Below, piece by piece: positions 41,331-52,925 of a DNA stretch of 64,000 nucleotides (its first letter is position 1; each line of letters starts with the position of its first letter). The notes under the pieces were generated by a model that saw only the letters and a list, made by a program, of their open reading frames with translations, was not told where the DNA came from and did not search any database. Source of the DNA: an uncultured Oxalobacter sp. (GTDB taxonomy: Bacteria; Pseudomonadota; Gammaproteobacteria; Burkholderiales; Burkholderiaceae_D); NCBI GenBank assembly GCA_934401755.1, contig CAKRSU010000005.1, positions 23,521 through 87,520 on the forward strand, read 5' to 3'. The position numbers and the translations under genes were made by a program.

Positions 41331-41503
41331 AAAGCAATTTCAAGTTTTACTAAATTACCCGATGCCGTATAAGCAGCAATTGGAACAATTTTGGCTTCAC
41401 GTAGTGTTAATTCCATTGGTTTGATTTCCTGTGTATACGCGGGGATAGCCATTAAACAGCATATATTTAAAATTGCTGTTAATAAATATTTCTTAATATT
41501 CAT
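41297..41503 (-). pseudogene. Carboxymuconolactone decarboxylase-like gene truncated by the prophage
   Basis: From ATG 41503 (AAAGAAAGGA box) a signal peptide (about residues 1-24) is followed by LREAKIVPIAAYTASGNLVK, typical of carboxymuconolactone-decarboxylase-like proteins. At about residue 59 (ALN) homology ends and a short phage-derived tail (GQFLWFFSL) follows. The rest of the gene should lie beyond the prophage's left end. It belongs with the reductase and dehydrogenase genes upstream. Confidence 0.7.
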
Positions 41504-41564
41504 CTTTTCCTTTCTTTTTAGCGTTAGAAAAAAGAAAAATTCAGCGAAATAATGATTTTTAATA

Positions 41565-43627
<2,063 letters not shown>

Positions 43628-43902
43628 GATACATCCTCCTTTTAGATTAGTATTTGAAATACTTTAAATAGTGATAGTTATATTAGAGCAATTTTTTAAA
43701 CATAAAAATATCTATACTTTTTGTATCAATGTTATGTCTATAAAGCATAATATAGCGTAATAGATGATATGCAAAAAGATAGCTTAAGATTTTACTTTCC
43801 TGGTAGCAATCGAAAAAGAAAATTAGAATACGTCGATATAAAAGAGAGATCCGCTTCAAAAAAAGATATCGAGCCTGTAAAGTTTTCAGTGGACTATTTG
43901 GA
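43628..43902. other. Intergenic stretch between alcohol dehydrogenase and transposase
   Basis: Some 275 AT-rich bases. Next to the dehydrogenase start there are the short repeats TTTGAAATACTTTAAA that suit a regulator binding site; genes of this type usually have a LysR gene divergent, absent here, maybe lost with the IS insertion. I see no convincing gene. Confidence 0.5.
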
Positions 43903-45030
43903 TCAAAGATAATCAGAAACCCTTTCTCCAAATTCAATACAGAGTCGATTCAGCGCTGATTTCCAGTGCTGAATCGACATGGTCCATTTCTTGGACGACT
44001 CCATTATAGCCAGCCACACGACTTTCAAGGCAGCATCATCGTTAGGAAACATTTTGTGTCGGTGGGTTGCTTTTCTGATGACGCTGTTGACTGACTCAAT
44101 GGCATTGGTCGTATAGATGACCCTGCGGATGTCTCCTTCATAGCTGAACATGGTGGCAATCCTTGCCCAGTTACGCTCCCATAGCTCAGTAATTCGGGGA
44201 TACTGTGGCCAATCCTGCTTGAACTGTTCTAGGTTGGCCAGCGCTTCCTGTTCATTCACCGCCTGGTAGATGGTCTTGAGCTGCTCGGTAACTTCCTTGT
44301 ATTCTTTCCATGATACGGTCTTGAGGCTGTTACGCACCATATGGACGATGCACAGCTGAACAGCCGTCTGCGGATAGACTGCCTCTATGGCTTCTGGAAA
44401 GCCTTTGAGCCCGTCAACGCAGGCTATCAGGATGTCCTTGAGCCCACGGTTCTTCAATTCAGTCAGGATCCCCAACCAGAACTTTGCTCCCTCATTCTCT
44501 GCGATCCACAGCCCAAGTAATTCTTTCTTTCCCTGAAGGCTGATGCCTAGGACAACATGGATTGTCTTATTGGTCATACGCTGCCCGTCACGTACTTTGA
44601 CGACAATACCATCCATAAAGACGATGGGGTAAATGGGATCCAGCTGTCTATTTTGCCATTGACGAACATCATCAATGACGCTTGCCGTGACAAAGCTTAC
44701 CAATGTCGGGAACACATCGATCTGATAGATGTTTTTGATGGTTTCCGTGATTTCACGGGTACTCATTCCCTTGCTGTAAAGCGCAATGATTTGCCGGTCA
44801 AGGACGCCGCTTCTGCGTTGGTTTTTCTGGATAAGCTGGGGATCAAAACTACCGTTACGGTCTCGGGGAACATCTATGCTGATAGGGCCTTTCTCGGTCT
44901 TGACTGTATTGCTGGTTGTCCCGTTACGGCTGTTTGGATTGTGGCTTCTTGCCTATTTCTCATAACCAAGATGGGCTGAAAGTTCACCTTCAAGTGCTTT
45001 TTCAATAAGCCGTTTGTATATCCCAATTAT
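43903..45030 (-). pseudogene. IS256/Mutator-family transposase, inactivated
   Basis: The C-terminal 287 codons (from 44766) are intact, with the catalytic Asp residues in PIVFMDGIVVKVRDG and ACVDGLKGFPEAIE, and the later Glu in TTNAIESVNSVIRK. In the same frame upstream, IEKALEGELSAHLGYEK is followed by a TAG stop (plus 44953-44955) and then ARSHN and GPISIDVPRDRNGSFDPQLI. The N-terminus beyond that is not recognisable. So the element is defective. Terminal inverted repeats could not be identified. Confidence 0.82.
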
Positions 45031-45110
45031 AAATGTTTCAATTTGTTCCGGTTCGATATTGGATATATTAGACCCGTTTTCTATGTCAAGAATTGTCAGA
45101 ATGGAAGAAC

Positions 45111-45144
45111 GTCGCACCCTCACGGGGGCGTCAGCCAGTTGAAA
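45111..45144 (+). repeat. Solitary CRISPR-repeat-like sequence (type I-C style)
   Basis: The run starting GTCGCACCCTCACGGGGGCG and ending near TTGAAA resembles type I-C repeats (GTCGC...GCG...ATTGAAA), including the internal hairpin. No second copy or cas gene is seen in the window. It lies between the IS and the Mu-like remnant, where the surrounding DNA (45031-45257) holds no gene I can support. Confidence 0.35.
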
Positions 45145-45257
45145 AAGTTCCTAAAGCAAGAAAAAAACCTTGGGGATTTTTGTTTTTATTGCTTAATGAC
45201 GAACGTTAAGAATCAAAACCTAAAAAATGCTGATTTGCATAAACGCTCTGTACATTC

Positions 45258-45520
45258 ATTAACTTTCATGCGATACCGCCGATCGTCAATAACAATCGCC
45301 ACGGTATGGTCACGATCCCCGCAAAAAGAAAGGGGAACGCCTCACTTTCAGGTTTAACACCGGAAGTAAAGCCATAAGGTTCAAAGTGCTCAACGTTGTC
45401 GTGTGTATCTTCGGCGTAAATTTCCATTTGTACCGTTCGCATCGGTAATTTTTCATTGGCGGCCGAAATGGTGGCGCGCCCAGCTAAGTTTTCAATCGTT
45501 TCATTCATGACCAGTTCCAT
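45258..45520 (-). pseudogene. Mu gp45-like baseplate protein remnant
   Basis: The frame from 45520 reads METVMNE-type start, VQMEIYAEDTHDNVEHFEPY and GFTSGVKPESEAF, typical of Mu gp45 (baseplate spike). After the GCGGGG run (about 45322) a one-base shift moves into GDRDHTVAIVIDDRRYRM. Homology stops near 45257. It overlaps the gp44-like gene and is clearly broken. Confidence 0.72.
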
Positions 45521-46696
45521 GTTGTGTTAGTTCGACCACTTCCGGATCGAATACCGTTTAAATCAACTGTTGAGCCTTTTTTGCCTTTTTTCTTCTTGCC
45601 GGCGTTTTTAGCTTTTTTAGCTTGGGTAGGCACTTCAATCTCGGTATTTAAAAAGGCATCGATGTCTTTACATTCAATTTCGCAAATCGTACCAGATGCT
45701 GAAATCTTGTAAGAGACTCGGGCAATCAACATCTGGATGGCATCTGTCCCATCTGTCACATTTTGCGCAGACTCATCAGGCAGTGTCACAAAGCTGTCGC
45801 GAATGATGACACTACGGCCAACCTCCCATAAATCCCCGTTAGACTGGCGCCATCCTTGCACGACATAGGTGTAGCTATCAGAACTTCCGACCGAATAGTT
45901 ATGCTGTAGGCTAGCCTTTTTGTTCAATAAGTCTTGCCGGGCGGCGCCTGACATGGTCTGAACGGACCATCGTGTTCGGCAATCTTCATTGGTCACAACC
46001 GTTGATTTCAGCTGATTGGATTTAACGGTTTGTGTGCTCCCCGCATTTTTAGCTTGCCCTAGGACAACGTAATTGCTAAAAACATCGGTCACGTCAATGG
46101 AGCGCTTACCGTTATAGATGTTTTTGCCGAGTTCTAAAGCATCCGTTGATATTTCTGCTTTGTCTTTGTTATAAATGACTAAGTTGCCATCCGCATCATC
46201 GGTAATTAAGATGCCGTGTTTTTTTAAGAGTTCAGTAATGGCGTCCCCAATTTTTTTGTTCGCGGGACGAGACTGTATCTTTGTCTTGCAAATTCACACG
46301 ATTAATCACCGAAACACCGTAATATCCGGCTAAGTCGCTTAGGATTTTTGTCACCGGTACATTCTTCCAGGAATGTGGTTTACCTAAGGGGATTTGACAC
46401 TGCACTAAATCAATCGTTTTACTACTACTGGAAACCTCAATCGATAGGTTGGTGCTACTGTAGCTGACCTCAATCTTTTCAACGTAGCCGGTGATGATTT
46501 TGTCGTCATCAATCATCACTTGGACTTCGTCGCCTGGCTCAAACGGAATAGAGACGCCGTCATTGCTGTTTTTACGGGTGGCGCTCACTTTAAAGGTCCT
46601 GGCTAAACCGGTTAAGTTAGAGGCAATATCAACACTCAACCAGCCTGAATAAGCGACACCATTAATTTTTAAGGAAACGATATTATTGTTATCCAT
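45505..46696 (-). pseudogene. Mu gp44 (gpP)-like baseplate hub, frameshifted
   Basis: The N-terminal part from ATG 46696 (MDNNNIVSLKINGVAYSGWL...) runs to an early stop at 46232. An A7 run at about 46253-46259 is one base short; correcting it yields IGDAITELLKKHGILITDDA and joins the second part (SIDVTDVFSNYVVLGQ...) to 45505. The family forms the tail hub of Mu-like phages. The C-terminus is Lys-rich. Confidence 0.75.
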
Positions 46697-46725
46697 ATAA
46701 AAAAAGCCCTCCATTTCTGAAGGGC
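46697..46725 (-). terminator. Intrinsic terminator before the Mu gp44-like remnant
   Basis: The stem AGCCCT/AGGGCT (46704-46709 with 46720-46725) is followed on the minus strand by T7, ending transcripts from the secreted protein gene upstream. Confidence 0.7.
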
Positions 46726-46750
46726 TACCTGATCAAAAATAAACAAACGA

Positions 46751-47050
46751 TTATCGACAGCTATAGGAATCTTTGTGCGGTAAATTCGGGGTACAAAATA
46801 CGGTCCTCCCAGTATTACGATCGGTAATACTGGTGACGCCATTAGTGGTACTCACGTCAAACGCCTTTTTCTTGGGGGCTTCGCTAAACTGGCCGGTGTT
46901 TTTAACATCGTATCGCCCCTCAATTTCATAAGGTTCTCGCTCGGTTCGTACTTCACGAACGCCGTTTTCAACCCATCGGTAAGTTTTATGAGCATGGGCA
47001 AAAGATGTTGTCATCAGTCCGATGACTAAACAAATGATCCATTTTTTCAT
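46751..47050 (-). CDS. Small secreted protein (99 aa)
   Basis: ATG 47050 has a strong GGAGGTG box. A signal peptide (MKKWIICLVIGLMTTSFAHA) precedes a polar mature region with one Cys pair (CTPNLPHKDSYSC). The sequence resembles DUF4124-type small periplasmic proteins only loosely. It may be part of the Mu-like remnant or host DNA. Confidence 0.55.
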   Translation of the reverse strand: MKKWIICLVIGLMTTSFAHAHKTYRWVENGVREVRTEREPYEIEGRYDVKNTGQFSEAPKKKAFDVSTTNGVTSITDRNTGRTVFCTPNLPHKDSYSCR

Positions 47051-47114
47051 CAAAACACCTCCTTAAATTCAGCATATCAAAATCCTTTAAAAGATGTGTA
47101 AGGGTTTGTTTCAA

Positions 47115-47417
47115 TCACTTATTTTCAAAAAATGAAATAACGATACTAACGCCAACACCGGCGATAACAGAAATTGAAAAGCTCTTTAAGTCTGACAATT
47201 CTTCCGGAGTCAACCATCTCAAGCAGTGCGGCATAAGTAAATGCCAAATGCATATAAAAACAACAGCAGCACTAATACCCGCACAACCATAAATCGACCA
47301 AACCCGAATTCTATGTAAACTAAACCATTCGACATCTTTGGCCGACTGTTTGTCTAGATCAATTTCTTCCGTAAAATTCGACGTGTTTTCCGAATCTAAG
47401 AATTTCTGCTTGACCAT
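47115..47417 (-). CDS. Small membrane protein (100 aa), unknown
   Basis: A 100-residue protein with hydrophobic segments at about residues 43-63 and 80-96. The N-terminal 30 residues are acidic. No ribosome site is obvious at ATG 47417. Function unknown; it lies beside prophage remnants. Confidence 0.5.
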   Translation of the reverse strand: MVKQKFLDSENTSNFTEEIDLDKQSAKDVEWFSLHRIRVWSIYGCAGISAAVVFICIWHLLMPHCLRWLTPEELSDLKSFSISVIAGVGVSIVISFFENK

Positions 47418-47776
47418 AATTAGAATTTACTACATTTACATAAAATATTTATGAACAACAAATTTGTGATTAATCTTAAAAAAGCATCTAATCTCACCTT
47501 GTACAATAAAAAAAACTAGATATTCTTTTATGTTATATTAGGTCCTTTTAATAAACCTCAAAAATTATCTTGATTTGTTATTTTCCAATTTCATTCTTTT
47601 CACTATCCGTAAGCATTACAATAATTTTTCAAAAAAACATTAAATGCTTTCAATTCTTTTGTTTGATTCAATTTTTATTTCAATATTTCACAAACAAATC
47701 CGCAAATTGATTCGAATTGTCATCAATTTCAGTTAAAATACAGCTTTTGCTATCATCTATTTTTTCGAGTGAAATA
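47418..47776. other. AT-rich intergenic region upstream of rpiA
   Basis: About 360 bases of very AT-rich sequence without a gene. It probably marks the edge of the Mu-like remnant and holds the rpiA promoter (candidate TAAAAT at 47735-47740). Nothing else is seen. Confidence 0.6.
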
Positions 47777-48460
47777 ATGTCCCAAGATACCCTGAAGCAC
47801 TCTGTTGCAAAAGCTGCTATTCAATTTGTTCCTGAAGGAAGAATTATTGGAGTTGGTACAGGGTCAACAGCCAACTTTTTTATCGATGAGCTTGCTAAAA
47901 TCAAAAATAGAATTATTGGTACTGTTGCATCATCTCAAGCAACCGCTCAAAGACTCAATTCACATGGAATTAAAGTATTCAATTTAAATGATATTAATGA
48001 GTCTCTACCAATTTACATTGATGGAGCAGATGAAATTACCCATGAAGGGGCAATGATCAAAGGCGGTGGCGGTGCATTGACTCGAGAAAAAATCATAGCT
48101 TCTGCTGCAACAAAATTCATTTGTATTGCAGATAAGTCAAAACTTGTTGATCAATTAGGGAAATTTCCTTTACCAATTGAAGTTATCCCTATGTCATGGC
48201 AATTATTGGCGCGTACTATAGCAAATCAATTTGGCGGAACTCCAAAATTACGTCAATCTAATGGGCAACCTTTTGTCACGGATAACGGTAATTATATTCT
48301 AGATGTTACTGGTTTATCGATTAAAGATCCCCAAGCAATGGAAACAGAAATCGACCGACTTGCAGGTGTTGTTACCGTTGGCTTATTTGCCATACATCAT
48401 GCACACATCTGCCTACTGGGAACAGATCAAGGAGTACAAACATTGCACTTTTCTAATTGA
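47777..48460 (+). CDS. rpiA: Ribose-5-phosphate isomerase A
   Basis: A 227-residue enzyme converting ribose 5-phosphate and ribulose 5-phosphate in the pentose phosphate pathway. Motifs are [13 protein letters not shown] (about residues 25-37), IDGADEI (catalytic Asp), [14 protein letters not shown] (catalytic Glu) and [11 protein letters not shown] 47777 gives the family's usual N-terminus ([13 protein letters not shown]); the longer frame adds 20 unlikely residues. Confidence 0.95.
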   Translation: MSQDTLKHSVAKAAIQFVPEGRIIGVGTGSTANFFIDELAKIKNRIIGTVASSQATAQRLNSHGIKVFNLNDINESLPIYIDGADEITHEGAMIKGGGGALTREKIIASAATKFICIADKSKLVDQLGKFPLPIEVIPMSWQLLARTIANQFGGTPKLRQSNGQPFVTDNGNYILDVTGLSIKDPQAMETEIDRLAGVVTVGLFAIHHAHICLLGTDQGVQTLHFSN

Positions 48461-48556
48461 TCATCCTTAATTGCTTTCTGCAAAAAATTATTAAGCAAAA
48501 TACTTGCTTTGACATTAGTACTTTTCAAGATGAAACGTACGATCATAGGATATCTA

Positions 48557-50419
48557 ATGGCAAACTGTTTTAAAAAACTGTCTGCAATCATTTATATTGG
48601 AAGTTTATCCATGCTAACAATATCTGTACAAGCACGTGATATTTCTTTACCTAAATATAGCTGGCATGCAGATCTAGGCGCTTATCATACTAATGTTTTA
48701 GTTGGTCCCAATCGAACCACAATACAAAGTGATCCTTTAACAGAAATCTTATCAATCAGTGCTGTCGATGTTTGGGGACGTATTCGTTCAGGTTTTGGCA
48801 TTCAACCACTTGATAACCCACTTGTTGCAAATCATGAAAACTACTATTCTCGCCGAGGGGAATATTTTCAACGAACAACAAAACGTGCTGAACGTTATCT
48901 CTTTCATATTGTTCAAGAATGCGAACGACGCAATATGCCAACAGAACTCGCACTCTTACCCTTTATCGAATCTTCCTATAATCCGCACGCCCATTCCCCC
49001 GCTAAAGCAGAAGGACTCTGGCAATTTATCCCTAGCACTGGGAAACAATATAGCCTATCACAAAACGCTTTTCAGGATAAACGCAGAGATATTATTGCTT
49101 CAACAGATGCGGCCCTCACCTATTTACAACGACTTTATGATATGTTCGGCGACTGGCACCTCGCACTAGCTTCTTATAACTGGGGCGAAGGCAATGTCAT
49201 GAAAGCAACTCGTAAAGCTGAGGCTGCAGGACGTGAAATATCTTTTAACGGAATTTCTTCCTATATGCCAGCTGAAACGCGTAACTACGTCCCTAAACTA
49301 CTCGCTGTCAAAAATATCGTTTCGCGGCCTGATATATTTGGTATTCGATTACCAGAAATACAAAATCGCCCCTATTTTGTAAAAATCGGAAAAACAAAAG
49401 ATATTGATTTAGCTGTTGCAGCTAAGCTAGCAGAAATGCCACTTGATGAATTTAAAGCATTAAATCCCCAATATCGTTATGTCATTCCTGGCGGAGATTC
49501 TGTACATATTTTATTACCTAGAGACAAAGCAAAACACTTTCAGCGCAATCTATTAAGTTGGTCACGTCCTCTATCTTCATGGACATCCTACCGAGTTAAT
49601 GAGCCTCGAGAACGCATTGAAACCATTGCAGAAAAACTCAATGTATCTCCCGATATTATTCGTCAAGCAAATAACATTCCATCCCAGAAAGCTCTAAAAT
49701 TTGGTTCTACGATTTTAGTTCCTAGAACGACAAATTTCGACCAAGATATTGCACCAGGAACTTTTGATAATGCCTATATTGCTTATGCTTCAGATTACAC
49801 ACCATCTGAAACACCACAAAATACAAACACTGAATCCACTACACCGAATTTAGCTCCTTCAGATGCTTTAAAAGAAAAACTACAATCTGATCGATTATCG
49901 AACCAAAATTTATGGACTTTGTCTAATTCCTCAAAAAATAATCAACAAAAATTAATAGATCGTCCTAAAAAATCAGATGTTTTCCTGACAACACGAACAA
50001 CGAAGAAAACAAATGGTCAAATAGAAAGGATGGCAAAGCAAGATCGTATTGAAAAAACAGATAAAATTTGGCAATTAACCCAGTCCCAACATACTCGTCA
50101 AAATAGAAAATCTTCTTTATTGAAAGAAACTCGAAAAGAGTCAGAAAAAAAAGATAAAAATGATCGCTCAACTAAAAATAAAAATATGACAGTTCGAGCC
50201 CATCAACTACCCACAAAAAATACGATAAAACGTAAAAATGAAACGCTTCGTTCATCGACTCAAGAAAAAAATACAAAACAATCTCAAAAAGATTCTGCTA
50301 TAAAAAAGATTATCTATGCAAAAGACTCTCGAAAAGAAAACACTTCTGCAAAGCAGCAATCAACAAAATCTATAAAAGATAGTAAAAAAACAGGAGTCCT
50401 AAAAAATCGAAAAAAGTAA
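48557..50419 (+). CDS. mltD: MltD-like membrane-bound lytic transglycosylase with long basic tail
   Basis: From ATG 48557 (AGGATAT box) the protein has 620 residues. A signal peptide (about 1-26) is followed by the transglycosylase domain (about 95-250: LPFIESSYNPHAHSPAKAEG with catalytic Glu, LWQFIPSTGKQY, ALASYNWGEGNV). A LysM motif lies about 345-390 (YRVNEPRERIETIAEKLNVS). The last 200 residues are Lys/Ser/Thr-rich low-complexity sequence, much longer than in typical MltD. It cuts peptidoglycan. Two earlier starts exist but lack ribosome sites. Confidence 0.85.
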   Translation: MANCFKKLSAIIYIGSLSMLTISVQARDISLPKYSWHADLGAYHTNVLVGPNRTTIQSDPLTEILSISAVDVWGRIRSGFGIQPLDNPLVANHENYYSRRGEYFQRTTKRAERYLFHIVQECERRNMPTELALLPFIESSYNPHAHSPAKAEGLWQFIPSTGKQYSLSQNAFQDKRRDIIASTDAALTYLQRLYDMFGDWHLALASYNWGEGNVMKATRKAEAAGREISFNGISSYMPAETRNYVPKLLAVKNIVSRPDIFGIRLPEIQNRPYFVKIGKTKDIDLAVAAKLAEMPLDEFKALNPQYRYVIPGGDSVHILLPRDKAKHFQRNLLSWSRPLSSWTSYRVNEPRERIETIAEKLNVSPDIIRQANNIPSQKALKFGSTILVPRTTNFDQDIAPGTFDNAYIAYASDYTPSETPQNTNTESTTPNLAPSDALKEKLQSDRLSNQNLWTLSNSSKNNQQKLIDRPKKSDVFLTTRTTKKTNGQIERMAKQDRIEKTDKIWQLTQSQHTRQNRKSSLLKETRKESEKKDKNDRSTKNKNMTVRAHQLPTKNTIKRKNETLRSSTQEKNTKQSQKDSAIKKIIYAKDSRKENTSAKQQSTKSIKDSKKTGVLKNRKK

Positions 50420-50591
50420 CAAAAAGTTGATTTAATACATAAATACACTCTATTTAGGTGTAAAATTTCCAAGATTTTGTCTGACTTATCTTATAAAGAA
50501 GTCAGACGACTCCCGTTGGACAGGGACCAGCCTGAATTTCTGGCGGTTGATAAATATATTAAGAACAATAGCTTATTATTTGGAGTCATAC

Positions 50592-51401
50592 ATGGCTTTT
50601 CTTGAAGGTAAAAAGATTCTAATCACTGGACTACTGTCCAATCGTTCTATTGCTCTAGGTATTGCTGAAGCTTGTCGTCGTGAAGGCGCAGAGTTAGCAT
50701 TTACCTATGTTGGAGACCGATTTAAAGACCGCATTACCGCTTTTGCCAAAGAACTGGGAAGTTCAATGGTTTATGAATGTGATGTCAGTAAAGACGAACA
50801 TATTGAGCATGTTTTTTCTGAAATTAATAAAGAATGGGGCAAATTAGACGGTCTTGTCCATTCTATTGGCTTTGCACCGCGAGAAGCTATTGCAGGAGAT
50901 TTTTTCGACGGTCTTTCTCGTGAAAACTTTAGAATTGCACATGATATTTCAGCTTACAGCTATCCTGCACTTGTTAAAGCCGCTCGTCCTTTATTAGGCC
51001 CAGGTGCTTCATGTCTGGCCATGACTTATTTGGGATCTAGCCGAGCAATCCCTTATTACAATACCATGGGACTTGCAAAAGCTTCTTTAGAAGCAACTGT
51101 CCGTTATATGGCAGAATCTCTAGGTAAAAGTGGTGTTCGAGTTAATGCAATTTCCGCAGGCCCTGTTAAGACTGTTGCAGCAAGCGGTATCCGTGATTTC
51201 AATATTCTATTAAATTTCGTCGCAAAAAATGCCCCTTTGCGTCGTAATGTTACCATTGAAGAAATTGGTAATGCGGCAGCTTTCTTGCTTTCTAATTTAG
51301 CATCAGGTATCACTGGTGAAATTTGTTATGTTGATGGAGGCTTCTCCCATGTCATGGGATTAAATACCGATGGCGTTATTTCTCAGAAAGAAGCTCAATA
51401 A
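50592..51401 (+). CDS. fabI: Enoyl-ACP reductase (NADH)
   Basis: A 269-residue FabI, last reducing step in each fatty-acid elongation cycle. It shows the cofactor segment GKKILITGLLSNRSIALGIA, the catalytic Tyr-x6-Lys (YYNTMGLAKAS), and the SGPVKT-like SAGPVKTVAASGI. ATG 50592 has GGAG upstream; the frame from 50547 is unlikely. The 172-base upstream region has small hairpins (about 50496-50545) but no recognised riboswitch. Confidence 0.94.
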   Translation: MAFLEGKKILITGLLSNRSIALGIAEACRREGAELAFTYVGDRFKDRITAFAKELGSSMVYECDVSKDEHIEHVFSEINKEWGKLDGLVHSIGFAPREAIAGDFFDGLSRENFRIAHDISAYSYPALVKAARPLLGPGASCLAMTYLGSSRAIPYYNTMGLAKASLEATVRYMAESLGKSGVRVNAISAGPVKTVAASGIRDFNILLNFVAKNAPLRRNVTIEEIGNAAAFLLSNLASGITGEICYVDGGFSHVMGLNTDGVISQKEAQ

Positions 51402-51415
51402 ATCGCCTCTTTTCC

Positions 51416-51453
51416 AAAAACAGAGATATTCTTGATAAGTATCTCTGTTTTTA
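51416..51453 (+). terminator. Intrinsic terminator after fabI
   Basis: A 12-bp stem (51416-51427 with 51440-51451) has an 11-12 nt loop and ends in a T5 run. It is 15 bases after the fabI stop. Confidence 0.85.
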
Positions 51454-51589
51454 TCATTTGAAAAATATCATTTATTTCATTTCAATGAACTTTATGTTGA
51501 AATGATCTTTATTGCCTTATTATTTGATACATCTATTCAGATATACTATTGAGGCATTATTCGTTTTTATTGCCTAATCGGATATTTTT

Positions 51590-52903
51590 GTGAATTTTGT
51601 ATCATTTGAATCGTTAGGATTGCATCATTTGCTAGTAAAAGCACTCTATGAAATGCAATATGCAGAACCCACTCCTGTACAACGCGCAACAATCCCTCTT
51701 GCAATAACTGGCCGAGATCTTCTTGTTTCATCTCAAACAGGTTCTGGAAAAACAGCCGCTTTTTTATTACCCATTTTGCATCGTTTTGCTAAACAACTTG
51801 ATGCCGATAAAAAACAAGGGCGTCATACTTTTTCTCAGCACAAAAAACGGCTTCGAGGACAAAGCCATACCGCCTCTCGCAAACGTCCTGCTTTTCCTCG
51901 CATGCTAGTATTATCACCAACACGTGAACTCGCAATACAAACCGTTACAGCATCGCGACGCTTTTCTGCCTATTTAGGAAACATTATGACTGTCGCCATT
52001 TTAGGAGGAATGCCCTATTCAAAACAACTAAGACTGCTCGGAATGAAACCTGATATTTTAGTTGCAACACCTGGTCGATTAATCGATCACATTCAATCAG
52101 GACGCATTGACCTTAGCGAATTGGAAGTGCTTGTATTAGATGAAGCAGACCGTATGCTTGATATGGGATTTATTGATGACATTCGATTCATTGCAACACA
52201 CATACACGAATGTCATCAGACAATGTTATTCTCTGCCACATTAGATGGCATTACCAATCATCTTGCAGAAGAAATGACCTATAATGCCATCCCCATACAG
52301 ATTCAATCAAAAACAACTCCCAATAAACATATCAAACAGATTGTTCATTATGCCGATGATTTATCTCATAAACATCGTTTATTAATACATTGGCTTCGAT
52401 ATAAGCCATTACATCAAGCTCTCATATTTACCGCAACGAAAAAGCAATCAGAAATACTCGCTAACTGGTTAACAACAACTGGATTACCAGCTACAGCCAT
52501 GCACGGGGATTTGCCACAACCCGTCAGAAATCGAATACTTGATAAACTTCAACGAGGACAAATTAAAATTCTCGTTGCAACAGATATTGCGGCTCGAGGA
52601 ATTGATGTTCCAGATATTTCTCATGTCTTTAACTTTGATATGCCAACATCATCTGAAGATTACATTCACCGAATTGGTCGAACAGGACGCGCTGGACGAT
52701 ATGGTACGGCGATTTCACTCGTCACTTTAACTGATCGGATCCATTTAAAACGAATTGAACATTTTCTTCAACAGAAAATTCAGGTTAATACGATCACAGG
52801 CCTAGAATCAAAGATTTCTGCAAAAAAGACTTCGAAACATAATGCTTGTAAAAAATCAAATCATTCTATGAAAAAACACACAAACATCCGCCCTATAAAA
52901 TAA
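51590..52903 (+). CDS. rhlE: DEAD-box RNA helicase (RhlE-like)
   Basis: A 437-residue helicase. Motifs in order are PTPVQRATIP (Q), SSQTGSGKT (I), PTRELAIQ (Ia), TPGRLID (Ib), DEADRMLDMGF (II), SAT (III), ATDIAARGIDVP (V) and HRIGRTGRAGR (VI). An unusual basic insertion (about residues 78-103: KKQGRHTFSQHKKRLRGQSH) sits between I and Ia, and the C-terminus is Lys/His-rich. It unwinds RNA in ribosome assembly or decay. GTG 51590 is the start. Confidence 0.9.
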   Translation: MNFVSFESLGLHHLLVKALYEMQYAEPTPVQRATIPLAITGRDLLVSSQTGSGKTAAFLLPILHRFAKQLDADKKQGRHTFSQHKKRLRGQSHTASRKRPAFPRMLVLSPTRELAIQTVTASRRFSAYLGNIMTVAILGGMPYSKQLRLLGMKPDILVATPGRLIDHIQSGRIDLSELEVLVLDEADRMLDMGFIDDIRFIATHIHECHQTMLFSATLDGITNHLAEEMTYNAIPIQIQSKTTPNKHIKQIVHYADDLSHKHRLLIHWLRYKPLHQALIFTATKKQSEILANWLTTTGLPATAMHGDLPQPVRNRILDKLQRGQIKILVATDIAARGIDVPDISHVFNFDMPTSSEDYIHRIGRTGRAGRYGTAISLVTLTDRIHLKRIEHFLQQKIQVNTITGLESKISAKKTSKHNACKKSNHSMKKHTNIRPIK

Positions 52904-52925
52904 TAAGACCACACACTAAACAACA

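Noticed and set aside
43683..43937. 84-codon ORF between the dehydrogenase and transposase genes
   Set aside because: Its start lies inside the transposase 3' end, there is no ribosome site and the composition is AT-rich intergenic.
45111..45144. A CRISPR array
   Set aside because: Only one repeat-like copy is present, with no spacer series and no cas genes in the window.
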